Shown here: positions 18,953-30,127 of the stretch, in pieces
Layout of the letters: each line of letters opens with the position of its first letter
Numbering within the stretch: the first letter of the stretch is position 1
Assembly: GCA_947462335.1 (NCBI GenBank)
Contig: OX381708.1
Span: forward strand, 7,378,001 to 7,442,000
DNA: 64,000 nucleotides
Source: Harmothoe impar
Taxonomy: Eukaryota > Annelida > Polychaeta > Phyllodocida > Polynoidae
Direction of reading: 5' to 3'
Made by a program: the position numbers and the translations under genes
Notes under the pieces: generated by a model
What the model was told of the DNA's origin: nothing
The model's database searches: none
The model's input: only the letters and a program-made list of their open reading frames with translations

Positions 18953-19379
18953 TAGGGGCGTCATCGATACCCCCAGAATTGATACATCGACATTTCTTGC
19001 ATTCTTATTATTGCATCGACAAAAGAATTGTATCGATACATTATTTCTTTCACTGAATAACCCGTCATTTCCCTTTCAAAAACTGCAAAAATTGTGGAAA
19101 TTTTGCACCTAAAACTTGCTTTTTATTCTGCTTGAAAATGATATTTACGGTCATACAATATTGAGGAAAAGGGACTTCAGATTATGCTCAAAGTGCTATC
19201 AAGTGTTTATCTTTATAGACTCAAGTATAAAGGAAAGAATGAAACAGATGAAAAACAGTTTTTCAAGCAGATATATAGTCTGTGTTTGTAATTTTGAAAT
19301 AAAACAATATAACCGAAAACTCGAGACCAAAATAGTGATAATCAAAATCGAAATAAATTGGATATCAATGACATCCCTA
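18953..19379. mobile_element. hAT-type MITE with 8-bp target duplication
   Basis: Ends TAGGGGCGTCAT and ATGACATCCCTA are inverted. The flanks carry the perfect 8-bp duplication ATATTAAC (18945-18952 and 19380-19387). 8-bp duplications are typical of hAT transposons. A second copy is at 38790-39218. Short ORFs inside are not meaningful. Confidence 0.8.
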
Positions 19380-19803
19380 ATATTAACTAACTGATATGAC
19401 ATGTACTAATTGTAATTGTATGGTGTGCATATTTCACACCAGAGAATCTACAAGGGTGGAGGAAACTCTAGGCAGTCTCAGTCTCATGATAAATCCTGTA
19501 TTTACTTTATAACAGCTGCAATATATTTATTGACACATTCCTGTTGAACAGATGCATCACATATAAATTCTTTTTTTCTTTACCAGTTCAAATCATTTCA
19601 CAAACAGCATTTCTGTACCACAACTCAAATGATTACACAAGTTTCATTTCTTTATCAGTTTTCTGTACCACAGTTCAAGTGACTTCACATGCAGCATTTT
19701 TATCGAAATGTGATCCACACTGAAGGCTTTAAAACAAAAATCAACAGTCAGTTCAAAATTGTATCCACATTTAAGGACTAACTGGTGTAATGTGATGGTA
19801 CAA

Positions 19804-20074
19804 CAGTCTATACAAAAACCTTTTCACCATCCAGGACATTCGGTCCAGCAGATTTTTTTTTTTTTTGCAGGCCTGGCTTATTGTTTGCATACTTTCTGTT
19901 TTATGCTGTAGAAACCTTAATACTGATCCAATTTACAAGCTGTAAAAACGAGTTTGTAGGCAAAGACCTGCAGATTACAGCCAGTCATTCGGACCGGCAG
20001 TAGTGACATTTCCGCCGTACCAGCATACATTTTGCCGGCTATGGCCGGTGTCTGGCAGGATTTTGTATAGACTG
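19804..20074. mobile_element. MITE with CAGTCTATACAAAA ends
   Basis: Ends CAGTCTATACAAAA (19804-19817) and TTTTGTATAGACTG (20061-20074) are a perfect inverted pair. GGTACAA flanks both sides (7 bp, perhaps 8), and CAG..CTG termini are compatible with a hAT-like MITE. No ORF. Confidence 0.7.
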
Positions 20075-20464
20075 GGTACAAGCCATCATTGAGGTTCTAT
20101 ATCCTTCAGTTCCCAACTGGCAGAAACACACCACAGATCTTTCTGCCACTCTTGACCTTGACCTTGGCCAGAGGCAGAACCAGCTCTTGACCTGTGGATT
20201 CAATGTCCTCATTGACTTCTGAGAAATGCCACTTCAAAAAGATATTACGTCAGCATCGCTCACACTGATCCAATCCTCACTCTTGTCGTCTTCAGAGACT
20301 TTTAGTTTGACAGTGATGAATTCTCCGGTCATCATCATCATCATTGTAGGCACATCTTGAGAAGCGATAGAAGTAGTATAGTATGTATCGGAACGGGACT
20401 ATAGTTAACTACTGTTTATTACTCAATCGACATGCAGCCAATCAGAGGCCTCCATTTGGTCACG

Positions 20465-20757
20465 TGACCCGTTGCCATGGTAACGTGACCTACTTAGGGC
20501 TCTCAGCCAATCAGAAGCCAGCATTCTGGGTGACCTACTGACCTACTTAGAAGCTCTCAGCCAATCAGAGGCCGGCATTCTGGTAACCATGGTAACGTGA
20601 CCTACTTACGTCACGTGACCTACTTAGGCTCAGCCAATCAGAAGCCGGCATTCTGGTAACTAGGGTAACGTGACCTACTTAGGGTTTGTTTGTAAACAAC
20701 ACCACGTGGCTCTCTTGTTTGTAAACAACACCACGTGACACGTGACTGTTTGTAAAC
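20465..20757 (+). promoter_or_regulatory. TF-site array in E2 terminus (RFX, CCAAT, forkhead, E-box)
   Basis: GTTGCCATGGTAAC (20470-20483) and GTAACCATGGTAAC (about 20583-20596) fit the palindromic RFX/X-box consensus. CCAATCAG occurs four times with 'ggcattctgg' spacers. TGTTTGTAAACA (paired forkhead-like) occurs three times near 20690-20755, with CACGTG E-boxes between. A mirror copy is at about 28396-28688. Confidence 0.6.
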
Positions 20758-20798
20758 AAACAAAGTTATATAACTTATATATAGAAATATCACTAGGC

Positions 20799-20900
20799 GG
20801 CAGAGTGGTCAAAAGGCAATCTCGTAGTAGTAGGTCTACTTGGATCTTGAGTAGCCACCCTTGTGGTTATAATTACCTAGACTAGTTGGCTCTGCCAGCC
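20799..20900 (+). ncRNA. Candidate structured tRNA-like RNA, copy 1
   Basis: A 7-bp outer stem GGCAGAG/CTCTGCC is followed by AGCC. Inside, GTAG/CTAC and CCAC/GTGG small hairpins can form, and the start resembles a tRNA A box (GGCAGAGTGGTCAA). Length is 98-102 nt. No good B box or canonical T arm is seen, so it is not a standard tRNA. A second copy is at 21686-21787 and mirrored copies are at 28253-28354 and 27366-27467. Function unknown. Confidence 0.3.
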
Positions 20901-21685
20901 TGGTCAAGTGAAAATTGGTAAGGAGACTATGAACTAGGCTAAGCTTGGATTTTAAAATAGCCTATAAAAGTATAATAAACTATAGTACCCTCTTAGATTT
21001 GATGATTAGACATTGCCTACTAGGTATACACATTTGTACAATGGTATCATTGTGTATAAATGTTCTTTTGGTACATCATGCCGACTCTACACGAGCACCA
21101 TTTGCAACGACAGATAGTGCTAAACCTAAGACCTACCCACTCCGTAGAAAAAAATAGGGGTGACGTTTGTGAACGGTCCCTTAGTCTTTCTATTCTTTGT
21201 TTATTGTGTGGTCCCTAAAGAGGGGCCGACTAACATCGGTGTTATTAATTACACCTCATGTTAGGCAGCATAGGATCAAACCTCAAAAGCATCAAAGCTC
21301 AAAGTCCTAATGGACAGAGAGCCCTGTGTGGCTTTTGAGGACGAGTGGGAGTGATCCGTTGCAGAATACCGATCCGTGAGAGGTTCTGACTATATATATC
21401 TTTTATATCGCTTTAGATATGGTGTAGTATTTTTCATCTCGCTATAGTTTAGTTGATATTTTAAAGAAACTGCCTCATTCTATCAGAAATACACAACATT
21501 GACATGTTTTTTATATTCAATATATTAGAAGTGTGCTTTGTTGCTTATATAGTTCATTATGCGTTTAAAATGTTCGCGAGTATCGTAGAAATGTACAAAA
21601 ATCCTATTGTGGCGCCATCTGACGAAAAGAGCGGAGAACTATACTAGGGTATGGCGAGCTAGACTAGAGCATGTAATCACCAGGC

Positions 21686-21787
21686 GGCAGAGTGGTCAAA
21701 AGACAATCTCGTAGTAGTATGTCTACTTGGATCTTGAGTAGCCACCCTTGTGGTTGCAATTACCTAGACTAGTTGACCCTGCCAGCC
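21686..21787 (+). ncRNA. Candidate structured tRNA-like RNA, copy 2
   Basis: This direct repeat of 20799-20900 has about nine substitutions. The outer stem is weakened to five pairs (GGCAG/CTGCC) but the CCAC/GTGG hairpin is intact. The duplication flanks the chassis promoter region in each arm. Confidence 0.3.
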
Positions 21788-23027
21788 TGGTCAAGTGAAA
21801 TTAGTAAGGAGACCGCACATTAACGCGCTCCACAGTCTTTAGACAGTTAAGACTATAGTACCGTAGATTCTACTGTGTACTCACACTAACTATTTACAGT
21901 GCTACATATTCATACCCGAGTTCTAAGTGTTTTTTTTAGAAAAAAGCGATCTACTCACCCATTTTTTTTAGACAAACTCCTATTAGCAGGTAACCCCTGT
22001 ATAAACCATACTGCAAAGATCTGCTACTTCGAGCGTCTGCCTCGTGACTGATAGTGTACAACAAGACGAAGTGGGCAGAGGTGAAGTACTGTTCCAAGAA
22101 AAATTGAGGCTCTTTATATAGCTGAGAGAGCGGCTAATCCGGATGTTCTAAGCTTGTTTTCACCTAGAGCCCCACCCTCTTCCAGAGAGGAATCAAATTG
22201 CTTTTCACCTGGACCCTTCCACCCCTAATCCATCAGCATGAAAAGAGGGATAACAAGTGTAACGTGCGCTACATGTATATGGGATTATAGCTGGTGAAGA
22301 GATAAAGCCAGGTCAACTGTGTATACAAAGACTACAGGAGGTGATTAACGACAGCTGTGACGCGCCAGCCCGTGGACGGATTATCTTCTAAGCTGACGCT
22401 TATTCAACTAGCCAGCTGCCGTCCGCTCCACTCACCACGGCAAGAGGAGGTGCTTTTGTTTTACACTTAAGTCGCTTACCACATGTACTCGTCTCTACCT
22501 CACAGACAGACACCCTCTCGCTTGCTTCACGACCCCTGTAGCTTTTTTTGTATACACACTCTAATCTCATAACCCCCTGATCCGTTATACAGGTAACGGG
22601 TATTCTCTTTTAAATAGCTGCCAGTCAGCCTGCGGCAGCTGAAAACGACGGTAAGTGGCTTAGCTCTAGAAGCAAGAAGGCGTATATAAGGAGGCTGACA
22701 CGTGTATAGGCGCCTTATAAGTCGGCAGGGGGTAAATACTAGTGAAAAAGGAAGGCAGGTGTGCAGGTAGCTTTCTAACAGACACGTGTGTGCACTAAGC
22801 TGCTTAAGTCTAAACCCACCTGCAGTAGTCAGGTAGCATGTGAAAACTTACTTAACAGATCTCTTAATTGAGTAGAGACTCTGTACTGAGAGAGTCTTTT
22901 CAGCCGTTTAAGAGGATTATCTAGGACAGGGTACATAAGGAGTGAAACGACGCTCTCACCCATCACACTTTCTCGACCCGCCCTTCATCATCGTAGCATC
23001 GTCCACTCTACGCTCGCTCAGAATGTT

Positions 23028-23894
23028 ATGATGGTTAGTTCTGCTATTTTCAGCTACTTTTCTTATCGAAGTGTTGACGCTACAGAGCATCGAAACTCTC
23101 TCCAAATGAGTCCAAGAAAGAAAAAGCAACTTCCACTTGAAGCAGGAAGAGAAACAGTGCCCTATGATGCATGTGAGGTAAAGAAACATTGGAAGGACGT
23201 CACCAAGGAGCAATGGATAGAAGCATGCTTCAACTTCATCGGAACGGAAGTAGTTTCATTTGGACAGAGGGAGAAGATTTTGTTGGAGCTATTTTTCTTA
23301 GCTCCGTATACTTGGCCTGACTGTGGTGAAATTCCTTCAGGTATTTGTTCAGTCTTCGCCATAGAAGTTATCAGGTCTTTGAAGGAGCTTCGATATATGC
23401 AAGGCACTCACGAGGAGATTGTTCAGAAAATGACGGAATTCGAAACAGGAGAAGACACAATATGGTGCGAGGAGACGACATATACGGACGATGATCTGGA
23501 GTACATCATTTGTAGCCCGTTGGAACATTATGTTAAAGACTTTGAGGACATGCTAGACAGCACTGAGATGAACCCGAAAGAGAGATCCCTTACTGCACAG
23601 AAAGAGGCCAAAGCTGTGTTGGAAAAGCTCAAGTTTGGTCAAGGATTCACTCTTCAAAGCAGCTGTGTGAGTGTGATAAAAGGCCTTGTGTTGAAACATC
23701 CAGACATGAAGTTTTCGCGTGCTGTCGACACACTTCCTTTGCCTGAACTGATGATGAACATGATCGATCCCATCGTACCAACATGTTTCGACTCTGCCAA
23801 TTGTCCCATGTATAAAATGGTTTCAAGTTTTGCCCGTGGCCGATGGCTAAACGATCCACTGAAGTCAGAAAACCTCCTTGATTTAATCAACTGA
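23028..23894 (+). CDS. E2 288-aa protein, left-arm copy
   Basis: I do not recognise this protein. It is a single uninterrupted frame with two adjacent possible starts (ATGATG). The N-terminus (1-25) is mildly hydrophobic and Ser/Tyr-rich. A basic patch PRKKK lies near residues 29-33. The rest is an acidic, mixed alpha-type sequence with scattered Cys and Trp, without transmembrane segments or repeats. Normal composition and near-identity of two copies argue for a real gene. It lies downstream of the TACATAAG element and chassis shared with E1, in the position where E1 has the alanine-rich ORF. It could be captured host cargo or an element protein. Confidence 0.7.
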   Translation: MMVSSAIFSYFSYRSVDATEHRNSLQMSPRKKKQLPLEAGRETVPYDACEVKKHWKDVTKEQWIEACFNFIGTEVVSFGQREKILLELFFLAPYTWPDCGEIPSGICSVFAIEVIRSLKELRYMQGTHEEIVQKMTEFETGEDTIWCEETTYTDDDLEYIICSPLEHYVKDFEDMLDSTEMNPKERSLTAQKEAKAVLEKLKFGQGFTLQSSCVSVIKGLVLKHPDMKFSRAVDTLPLPELMMNMIDPIVPTCFDSANCPMYKMVSSFARGRWLNDPLKSENLLDLIN

Positions 23895-23929
23895 CTAAAT
23901 GTATTTTCTCATACTAGTATTAGTAGCAT

Positions 23930-24200
23930 TAGTAATAGCAGCTACTCAGTCTCGTGCAGCACAAGCAGCAGCATCTGTGAGCAGCATCCGTGACATCCTC
24001 AGCAGCAGCAGCAGCTGCACGAGCAGCACAAGCAGCAGCATCTGTCAGCAGTATCCGTGACATCGTCAGCAGCAGCAGCAGCTGCACGAGCAGCACAAGC
24101 AGCAGCATCTGTCAACAGCATCCGTGACATCGTCAGCAACTGCAGCAGCTAGTGTCAGCTGCAGCAGCTGCACGAGCTGCTTGTGCTGCTTGTGCAGCGG
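23930..24200 (+). repeat. CAG-rich tandem repeat, left arm and spacer edge
   Basis: Units of about 65-70 bp contain 'gcagcagcatctgt', 'agcatccgtgacatc' and 'gcagctgcacgagcagcac'. The mirrored series is 25046-25223. The arms stop matching inside this repeat at 24107/25046, so the palindrome breakpoint lies in it. Confidence 0.8.
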
Positions 24201-25045
24201 CTATTTGTAAACTAATTAATACGACTTCCTCATTAAATTTGTCATCTACAACTGTTTCAATCTTAAGGTGTTTTTTTTGAGTTTATTCTTTTTTCAAATT
24301 TGGTCCCACCTCAAAAGAGGAAGAGGACTCTGTAACAATGTAGCTCTCTTGATCAATTAACAGCCCCATTTTTCTTAGATGTCATCTGACAGCTTCTTGC
24401 TAGGCCAGGATATTGTTAAATAAACAACTTGGAAAGCTAATTACAGTTTTCTGGGCTTGAAATATGAGTATCTTGACTGTAACAGCAGCCTTTTTACCGT
24501 ATAGTCCTTCAACGGACTCTTGCTGGCCAGACTTTCAAGCAAGTTTGCCAAAGTCCAGCCTGTTATTGAATGTCCAGCCTAGCCTGACCCTCAGTAGAAT
24601 GGTCCTTGACCCATCTATTATAGTCCAGCAGTGCCTGACCCTTGTATGAGAGTAGTATTGGCGACATTGGCTGACTCTGATATTTACCTGTGTGTACGGG
24701 GGGAGGAGAGGGTTCACAGCCACAGCTCTCTTAAGGCAAAGCTTGCGCTTATAGAGCACTACTAGTGGGGGTTTGAATGAGGAGTCTATGGCGTTTGTCT
24801 TAAAAAAAAATAGCCATGGCACATGTCGATGTCGCTTAATTATGCTCATATCTCATGTCGATTTTAAGAATTGCTCATGTCACCTGTCACTATGTTTTTC
24901 AAGCTTCATGTCAAATGTCACTAGGCCTCATGTCGAATGTCGATTCTAAGAAACAGACATGTCGCCATCTCGAATTTAGTGGTCCACACCGCCGCTGCTG
25001 CTGCTGCTGCTGCTGCTGCTGATTTGCTGTTGCTGCTGCTGTTGG
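24108..25045. other. Unpaired central spacer of E2
   Basis: 938 bp not mirrored between arms: the end of the CAG repeat, about 600 bp of unique-looking AT-rich DNA, a 'catgtcg' degenerate repeat (24820-24975) and a run of (CTG)8 near 24993-25020. No convincing gene; ORFs of 61-104 codons lack composition support. Confidence 0.7.
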
Positions 25046-25258
25046 TGCTGCTGCTTGTGCTGCTCGTGCAGCTGCTGCTGCTGCTGACGATGTCACGGAT
25101 ACTGCTGACAGATGCTGCTGCTTGTGCTGCTCGTGCAGCTGCTGCTGCTGCTGAGGATGTCACGGATGCTGCTCACAGATGCTGCTGCTTGTGCTGCACG
25201 AGACTGAGTAGCTGCTATTACTAATGCTACTAATACTAGTATGAGAAAATACATTTAG

Positions 25259-26125
25259 TCAGTTGATTAAATCAAGGAGGTTTTCTGACTTCAGTGGATC
25301 GTTTAGCCATCGGCCACGGGCAAAACTTGAAACCATTTTATACATGGGACAATTGGCAGAGTCGAAACAAGTTGGTACGATGGGATCGATCATGTTCATC
25401 ATCAGTTCAGGCAAAGGAAGTGTGTCGACAGCACGCGAAAACTTCATGTCTGGATGTTTCAACACAAGGCCTTTTATCACACTCACACAGCTGCTTTGAA
25501 GAGTGAATCCTTGACCAAACTTGAGCTTTTCCAACACAGCTTTGGCCTCTTTCTGTGCAGTAAGGGATCTATCTTTCGGGTTCATCTCAGTGCTGTTTAG
25601 CATGTCCTCAAAGTCTTTAACATAATGTTCCAACGGGCTACAAATGATGTACTCCAGATCATCGTCCGTATATGTCGTCTCCTCGCACCATATTGTGTCT
25701 TCTCCTGTTTCGAATTCCGTCATTTTCTGAACAATCTCCTCGTGAGTGCCTTGCATATATCGAAGCTCCTTCAAAGACCTGATAACTTCTATGGCGAAGA
25801 CTGAACAAATACCTGAAGGAATTTCACCACAGTCAGGCCAAGTATACGGAGCTAAGAAAAATAGCTCCAACAAAATCTTCTCCCTCTGTCCAAATGAAAC
25901 TACTTCCGTTCCGATGAAGTTGAAGCATGCTTCTATCCATTGCTCCTTGGTGACGTCCTTCCAATGTTTCTTTACCTCACATGCATCATAGGGCACTGTT
26001 TCTCTTCCTGCTTCAAGTGGAAGTTGCTTTTTCTTTCTTGGACTCATTTGGAGAGAGTTTCGATGCTCTGTAGCGTCAACACTTCGATAAGAAAAGTAGC
26101 TGAAAATAGCAGAACTAACCATCAT
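25259..26125 (-). CDS. E2 288-aa protein, right-arm copy
   Basis: This is the mirror copy of the gene at 23028-23894, converging tail-to-tail with it across the spacer. The predicted proteins differ at two positions near residues 176-186 (D/N and E/D). I also saw one silent difference (ACA/ACT) further downstream. Both copies are intact. Such similarity means the palindrome formed very recently or the arms are kept alike by gene conversion. Confidence 0.7.
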   Translation of the reverse strand: MMVSSAIFSYFSYRSVDATEHRNSLQMSPRKKKQLPLEAGRETVPYDACEVKKHWKDVTKEQWIEACFNFIGTEVVSFGQREKILLELFFLAPYTWPDCGEIPSGICSVFAIEVIRSLKELRYMQGTHEEIVQKMTEFETGEDTIWCEETTYTDDDLEYIICSPLEHYVKDFEDMLNSTEMNPKDRSLTAQKEAKAVLEKLKFGQGFTLQSSCVSVIKGLVLKHPDMKFSRAVDTLPLPELMMNMIDPIVPTCFDSANCPMYKMVSSFARGRWLNDPLKSENLLDLIN

Positions 26126-28787
26126 AACATTCTGAGCGAGCGTAGAGTGGACGATGCTACGATGATGAAGGGCGGGTCGAGAAAGTGTGATGGGTGAGAG
26201 CGTCGTTTCACTCCTTATGTACCCTGTCCTAGATAATCCTCTTAAACGGCTGAAAAGACTCTCTCAGTACAGAGTCTCTACTCAATTAAGAGATCTGTTA
26301 AGTAAGTTTTCACATGCTACCTGACTACTGCAGGTGGGTTTAGACTTAAGCAGCTTAGTGCACACACGTGTCTGTTAGAAAGCTACCTGCACACCTGCCT
26401 TCCTTTTTCACTAGTATTTACCCCCTGCCGACTTATAAGGCGCCTATACACGTGTCAGCCTCCTTATATACGCCTTCTTGCTTCTAGAGCTAAGCCACTT
26501 ACCGTCGTTTTCAGCTGCCGCAGGCTGACTGGCAGCTATTTAAAAGAGAATACCCGTTACCTGTATAACGGATCAGGGGGTTATGAGATTAGAGTGTGTA
26601 TACAAAAAAAGCTACAGGGGTCGTGAAGCAAGCGAGAGGGTGTCTGTCTGTGAGGTAGAGACGAGTACATGTGGTAAGCGACTTAAGTGTAAAACAAAAG
26701 CACCTCCTCTTGCCGTGGTGAGTGGAGCGGACGGCAGCTGGCTAGTTGAATAAGCGTCAGCTTAGAAGATAATCCGTCCACGGGCTGGCGCGTCACAGCT
26801 GTCGTTAATCACCTCCTGTAGTCTTTGTATACACAGTTGACCTGGCTTTATCTCTTCACCAGCTATAATCCCATATACATGTAGCGCACGTTACACTTGT
26901 TATCCCTCTTTTCATGCTGATGGATTAGGGGTGGAAGGGTCCAGGTGAAAAGCAATTTGATTCCTCTCTGGAAGAGGGTGGGGCTCTAGGTGAAAACAAG
27001 CTTAGAACATCCGGATTAGCCGCTCTCTCAGCTATATAAAGAGCCTCAATTTTTCTTGGAACAGTACTTCACCTCTGCCCACTTCGTCTTGTTGTACACT
27101 ATCAGTCACGAGGCAGACGCTCGAAGTAGCAGATCTTTGCAGTATGGTTTATACAGGGGTTACCTGCTAATAGGAGTTTGTCTAAAAAAAATGGGTGAGT
27201 AGATCGCTTTTTTCTAAAAAAAACACTTAGAACTCGGGTATGAATATGTAGCACTGTAAATAGTTAGTGTGAGTACACAGTAGAATCTACGGTACTATAG
27301 TCTTAACTGTCTAAAGACTGTGGAGCGCGTTAATGTGCGGTCTCCTTACTAATTTCACTTGACCAGGCTGGCAGGGTCAACTAGTCTAGGTAATTGCAAC
27401 CACAAGGGTGGCTACTCAAGATCCAAGTAGACATACTACTACGAGATTGTCTTTTGACCACTCTGCCGCCTGGTGATTACATGCTCTAGTCTAGCTCGCC
27501 ATACCCTAGTATAGTTCTCCGCTCTTTTCGTCAGATGGCGCCACAATAGGATTTTTGTACATTTCTACGATACTCGCGAACATTTTAAACGCATAATGAA
27601 CTATATAAGCAACAAAGCACACTTCTAATATATTGAATATAAAAAACATGTCAATGTTGTGTATTTCTGATAGAATGAGGCAGTTTCTTTAAAATATCAA
27701 CTAAACTATAGCGAGATGAAAAATACTACACCATATCTAAAGCGATATAAAAGATATATATAGTCAGAACCTCTCACGGATCGGTATTCTGCAACGGATC
27801 ACTCCCACTCGTCCTCAAAAGCCACACAGGGCTCTCTGTCCATTAGGACTTTGAGCTTTGATGCTTTTGAGGTTTGATCCTATGCTGCCTAACATGAGGT
27901 GTAATTAATAACACCGATGTTAGTCGGCCCCTCTTTAGGGGCCACACAATAAACAAAGAATAGAAAGACTAAGGGACCGTTCACAAACGTCACCCCTATT
28001 TTTTTCTACGGAGTGGGTAGGTCTTAGGTTTAGCACTATCTGTCGTTGCAAATGGTGCTCGTGTAGAGTCGGCATGATGTACCAAAAGAACATTTATACA
28101 CAATGATACCATTGTACAAATGTGTATACCTAGTAGGCAATGTCTAATCATCAAATCTAAGAGGGTACTATAGTTTATTATACTTTTATAGGCTATTTTA
28201 AAATCTAAGCTTAGCCTAGTTCATAGTCTCCTTACCAATTTTCACTTGACCAGGCTGGCAGAGCCAACTAGTCTAGGTAATTATAACCACAAGGGTGGCT
28301 ACTCAAGATCCAAGTAGACCTACTACTACGAGATTGCCTTTTGACCACTCTGCCGCCTAGTGATATTTCTATATATAAGTTATATAACTTTGTTTGTTTA
28401 CAAACAGTCACGTGTCACGTGGTGTTGTTTACAAACAAGAGAGCCACGTGGTGTTGTTTACAAACAAACCCTAAGTAGGTCACGTTACCCTAGTTACCAG
28501 AATGCCGGCTTCTGATTGGCTGAGCCTAAGTAGGTCACGTGACGTAAGTAGGTCACGTTACCATGGTTACCAGAATGCCGGCCTCTGATTGGCTGAGAGC
28601 TTCTAAGTAGGTCAGTAGGTCACCCAGAATGCTGGCTTCTGATTGGCTGAGAGCCCTAAGTAGGTCACGTTACCATGGCAACGGGTCACGTGACCAAATG
28701 GAGGCCTCTGATTGGCTGCATGTCGATTGAGTAATAAACAGTAGTTAACTATAGTCCCGTTCCGATACATACTATACTACTGATAGA

Positions 28788-30127
28788 TGCATGGGCCTTT
28801 TCTGTGATATCATGTTTTTTATATTCTTTTGGAATTACTTTTCTGTACTGATTATTATGGACACAATCTACCATTGAACAAACTATTAATGTGACTCTTA
28901 CTGTGATAGATATGGTTCAATTAGCCTGCAAAGTTGTACCCACGTGGTGGTTGTGCGCCCCCGACAGCTCTATTTTTAGGTGCAATCTACAACTCTAACT
29001 ATAGCCCTATTACGGGTAGGCCTCACAGAAGCACTTGCAGTGTTAGCACCATGTCCAGGAGTTGGTTTGGTACAGCATGTGCTTCACTGTTTTGGAGAAA
29101 GGTGAAGGGCAGTTGTCCTTCAGTGAACCGTGACAACCTAATTCCGCACTGAGTTGCCACCTGGTGTGTGGTATTGGTACCTACAGACTGGGTCAACTGG
29201 GCGTGACCAACTGAAGGCCAGAAGCGCCAGTAGTGGTAGCCTAAGGTATACAATGGACCTTAAAGTCTCACTGGGGCTCTGACCCTCCTACAAGCTGTGG
29301 CTAAGCCAGAATCTACTGTACTCTGAAACTAGATGTTCTCATGTGTATACATTTTTGTGGATTTCCTTCAACCCAATATTAATCGTCATGTTGTCCACAC
29401 TCAAGGTTCTGTTGTTTGGACTGATCACCTTCAAAAGCAAAATGGGAAACCTAGTAACTCCTTTCATGTAATGCATTATCATCAATGGCTTTTCATAAAT
29501 TGGGTCAGGTCCAGTGAACCAAAAAGACATTTTAGCTACTGTTTTCCAACATTTATTAACACATTATAAAGTGACAATTCTTGATCCTTGATAACATAAC
29601 TTTATCAATACAGGTATAGGTCAAGTTATTTACTGGCTTCTTTAAAAAATAATCTTATATGGAAACAATGTATTTCAATTTGTGCCATCGAGTTATCATG
29701 GTGAATTAATATACCTGATGGCAAGTTTGTGCCATGTTGACTATCATAAACAACAATAACACTGCTTAATTCTTCCTCTTATAATATTGATATCTTGACA
29801 AGTTAACCTTGGAAATAACACAAATGCGGCAACAGTAACAGCTAAACGTATGTACAACTCATTCTTGAGTTACGTTAAATCTGGGTGATATATGTCAGTC
29901 ATATGTAAGGTCCAAAAATGATTGTACCTTTGTGAATGACAAGTTTTATGTAGCATATAGCCTGCATTAAGTTTAAAGTAACATAGACATAATCATAATC
30001 ATTTTTGTCCACTTTCTTAATTCCACAGAAATGTTCTCAAGAGTCGCCCATGTCATCTTCATCAAGTATCATAGACACATAAAATTCAGAACTCACAACT
30101 GACTTCCAGTAACATGATTCTAGTGTA
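28788..30127. other. Gene-free interval between E2 and KLHL B
   Basis: AT-rich unique-looking DNA. ORFs of 63-78 codons here are short, overlap on both strands and show no motif. No strong repeats are seen. Confidence 0.5.

Larger units (their letters stand above)
20372..28781. mobile_element. E2: 8.4-kb palindromic TIR element
   Basis: Left arm 20372-24107 and right arm 25046-28781 are mirror images. Paired coordinates sum to 49153 at both the element ends and the two stop codons, so there is no net indel over 3.5 kb. Ends start AGTAGTATAGTATGTATCGG as in E1, and GATAGA (20366-20371, 28782-28787) is the target duplication. Each arm holds the shared chassis, a 288-aa gene pointing inward and a CAG-rich tail. 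A 938-bp unpaired spacer fills the centre. No transposase, polymerase or integrase is present. It lies between KLHL genes A and B. Confidence 0.85.

Noticed and set aside
23935..24200. CRISPR-like array
   Set aside because: Regular repeats here are CAG-type tandem units without unique spacers, in animal DNA.
20372..28781. E2 as two independent insertions in opposite orientation
   Set aside because: Only one GATAGA pair flanks the whole unit and the inner ends lack termini or duplications, so it behaves as one element.
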